The translations under genes and the position numbers were made by a program. The notes under the pieces are model-generated. The model saw only the letters and a program-made list of their open reading frames with translations. It did no database searches and had not been told where the DNA came from. A DNA stretch of 6,894 bases from Nitriliruptoraceae bacterium (lineage in GTDB: Bacteria; Actinomycetota; Nitriliruptoria; Nitriliruptorales; Nitriliruptoraceae). Positions within the stretch are counted from its first letter, which is position 1, and every line of letters starts with the position of its first letter. Below are positions 5,925-6,894 of this stretch, in pieces. The stretch spans positions 1-6,894 of the forward strand of contig SKNK01000058.1 in the NCBI GenBank assembly GCA_007120565.1, written 5' to 3'.

Positions 5925-6894
5925 CGAGGGAAGCGATGCCGATCGGGGATCAGGAAGTGAGCCTGACCCCTATCGAACAGGCGCTTGCTCTCCGGGAGGG
6001 TCTCGGCGACGTGGAACACGTCGCGCTGCTCGAGTCTCGCCGGGCGACGCTCTACAACAACCTCAGCCGGTCCGACGACGCCAGGCGGTGCCTGGACCGA
6101 GCTCTCGACCTGCTCCGGTCACGGCCAGCGAGTACCACCAAGGCCGAGGTGCTGTGGCGGGCTTCGCACCAGTCGATGTCACGTCGGGAGTGTGTGGATG
6201 CCGTCGGTCTCGCCACGCGTGCCATCGAGCTGAGCGAAGAGCTCGGGGACCGTGACATGCTGGCGTTCGCGTTGAACGCGCTGGGGGTCGCCCGCTTGTT
6301 CATCGAGCCTGATCAGGCCGAGGAGCCCATGCTCGAAGCGCTCCGGCTCGCTCGGCAAGAGGGTAACGAGCGCCTCATCGGGCAGATCTACATGAACCTC
6401 GGGTCGGGTGGCGGGGAGGTGCGCCGCTACGCGTCGACGGAGCGCTGGCTGCGAGAGGGGATCGTCTGGTACGAGAGGCACGACTCCGACCTTGGTCGCG
6501 CCTACGCCCTCGCCTGGCTGGTCCGCATCCTCTGGGAGCAAGGGCGGTGGTCGGAGATGGTTGACCTGTTCCCTGAGGTTGTCGACAGCACGATGCTCAT
6601 GGCGTGGGTCACTGCCCGCAACGTCCTGGGTCGGTGGCACGTTCGCCGAGGCGAACCGGAAGGCGAGGAGGTGCTCGAAGAAGTGTGGCGACGCATCGCC
6701 GAGCAGGGGATGATGCAGTGGCAGTGGCCCGTGGCCGCAGGTCGGGCCGAGGCTGCATGGCTGGCCGGCCGCGTCGGGGAGATCCCAACCCTGGTGGAAC
6801 CGGTGTATGCGAAAGCCGAAGGTCGCGATCAGGCGTGGGCGATCGGGGAGTTGGGGTTCTGGTTGTGGCGGGCGGGGGTGTTGGAGGGTCCGCC
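4766..6894 (+). CDS. LuxR-family transcriptional regulator with AAA-type ATPase domain (LAL2), 3' end outside window
   Basis: This is the first 709 codons of a second LAL regulator; the frame stays open to the last base. By comparison with LAL1 about 150 codons are missing, which should include the LuxR HTH. The ATPase motifs occupy the same residues as in LAL1: Walker A GEAGIGKT (32-39), Walker B AVFED (113-117), TYRDDE (146-151) and GGNPFF (203-208), so ATP binding is likely intact. Residues 1-386 are about 85% identical to LAL1. Residues about 387-687 are a helical, TPR-like region only loosely similar, with shared islands such as NLGSG.GEVRRYA and AAGRVEAAWL. From residue 688 the DNA is again identical. 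The GTG start follows the TAGGTT box by 6 nt, and alignment with LAL1 begins exactly there. GNAT2 is divergent with 56 bp between starts. Its ligand and targets are unknown. The HTH is predicted from the paralogue only and cannot be seen. Confidence 0.92.
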   Translation, partial: MEIVEREGSLAALGAWLGEAGTSAGRFVLVAGEAGIGKTSLVRTFCEEHADQARVWWGACDALSTPRPLGPLYDIARVARGELAALMASDATRHERFSGFLEALAWPLQPTIAVFEDVHWADDATRDLLVFVARRVAEANALVVATYRDDEVGGDHPLRQVLGSLATLPAVERLRLDPLSEAAVRQLAGDRAVDGPQVYRVTGGNPFFVTEVLAVGAGQVPETVSDAVLARLRGVSVAARRAAEVVSVVPDRAEVELVAAVAGRAAEVVDECVEAGLLAVAGRAVCFRHELARLAVEASIPELGRAGLHGQVLGWLRERTGVDPVRLAYHAEKAGDVEAVLEYAPVAAEQAARLGAHREAAAHYERALQHAHLLDPTDHADLLERYAREAMPIGDQEVSLTPIEQALALREGLGDVEHVALLESRRATLYNNLSRSDDARRCLDRALDLLRSRPASTTKAEVLWRASHQSMSRRECVDAVGLATRAIELSEELGDRDMLAFALNALGVARLFIEPDQAEEPMLEALRLARQEGNERLIGQIYMNLGSGGGEVRRYASTERWLREGIVWYERHDSDLGRAYALAWLVRILWEQGRWSEMVDLFPEVVDSTMLMAWVTARNVLGRWHVRRGEPEGEEVLEEVWRRIAEQGMMQWQWPVAAGRAEAAWLAGRVGEIPTLVEPVYAKAEGRDQAWAIGELGFWLWRAGVLEGP
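6826..6880 (+). repeat. perfect 55-bp repeat, copy 2
   Basis: This is identical to 3431-3485 and lies 14 bp from the right edge. Similarity continues beyond it with scattered differences, and the full extent cannot be judged in this window. Confidence 0.9.

Noticed and set aside
4766..6894. LAL2 as a truncated pseudogene
   Set aside because: The frame is open and motif-complete to the last base, so the missing C-terminus is explained by the window edge.

Overview
The window reads as a piece of a high-GC Gram-positive chromosome, most likely an actinomycete-type bacterium. The coding strand is very GC-rich, GTG starts are common, the first gene is an actinobacterial-looking lysA, and two large ATP-dependent LuxR-type regulators (LAL family) of a kind abundant in Actinomycetota dominate the sequence. 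I cannot name the genus.

Layout, left to right. (1) Positions 1-354 hold the C-terminal 117 codons of diaminopimelate decarboxylase (lysA), which enters from the left edge. (2) A GNAT-type acetyltransferase (370-1272, +) follows 15 bp later and could be co-transcribed with lysA. (3) A 92-bp gap leads to a complete 864-residue LAL regulator (LAL1, 1365-3959, +), with an N-terminal P-loop ATPase, a long helical TPR-like middle and a C-terminal LuxR/GerE helix-turn-helix. (4) A second, unrelated GNAT acetyltransferase (3972-4709, -) converges on LAL1, with 12 bp between the stops. (5) A 56-bp divergent promoter region precedes a second LAL regulator (LAL2, 4766 to beyond the right edge, +), cut off before its HTH.

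LAL1 and LAL2 are paralogues with a block structure. The first 1159 bp of each align without any gap and encode about 85% identical protein by hand count. The middle is only loosely similar. At the right edge a 55-bp stretch is identical base for base. The conserved blocks share a TTG/G-ending codon style that the variable middles lack. Both genes have a TAGGTT box exactly 6 nt before a GTG start, which suggests leaderless transcription. The region between GNAT2 and LAL2 carries three CCACG/CGTGG half-sites, a plausible operator.

Functionally, lysA makes lysine from meso-diaminopimelate. The two GNATs are probably small-molecule or protein acetyltransferases of unknown substrate. The two LALs are probably ATP-dependent transcription activators whose inducers are unknown and whose middle (sensor) domains have diverged. 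I see no RNA gene, insertion sequence, CRISPR array or defence system. The most interesting biology is the constant/variable regulator pair and its shared leaderless promoter.
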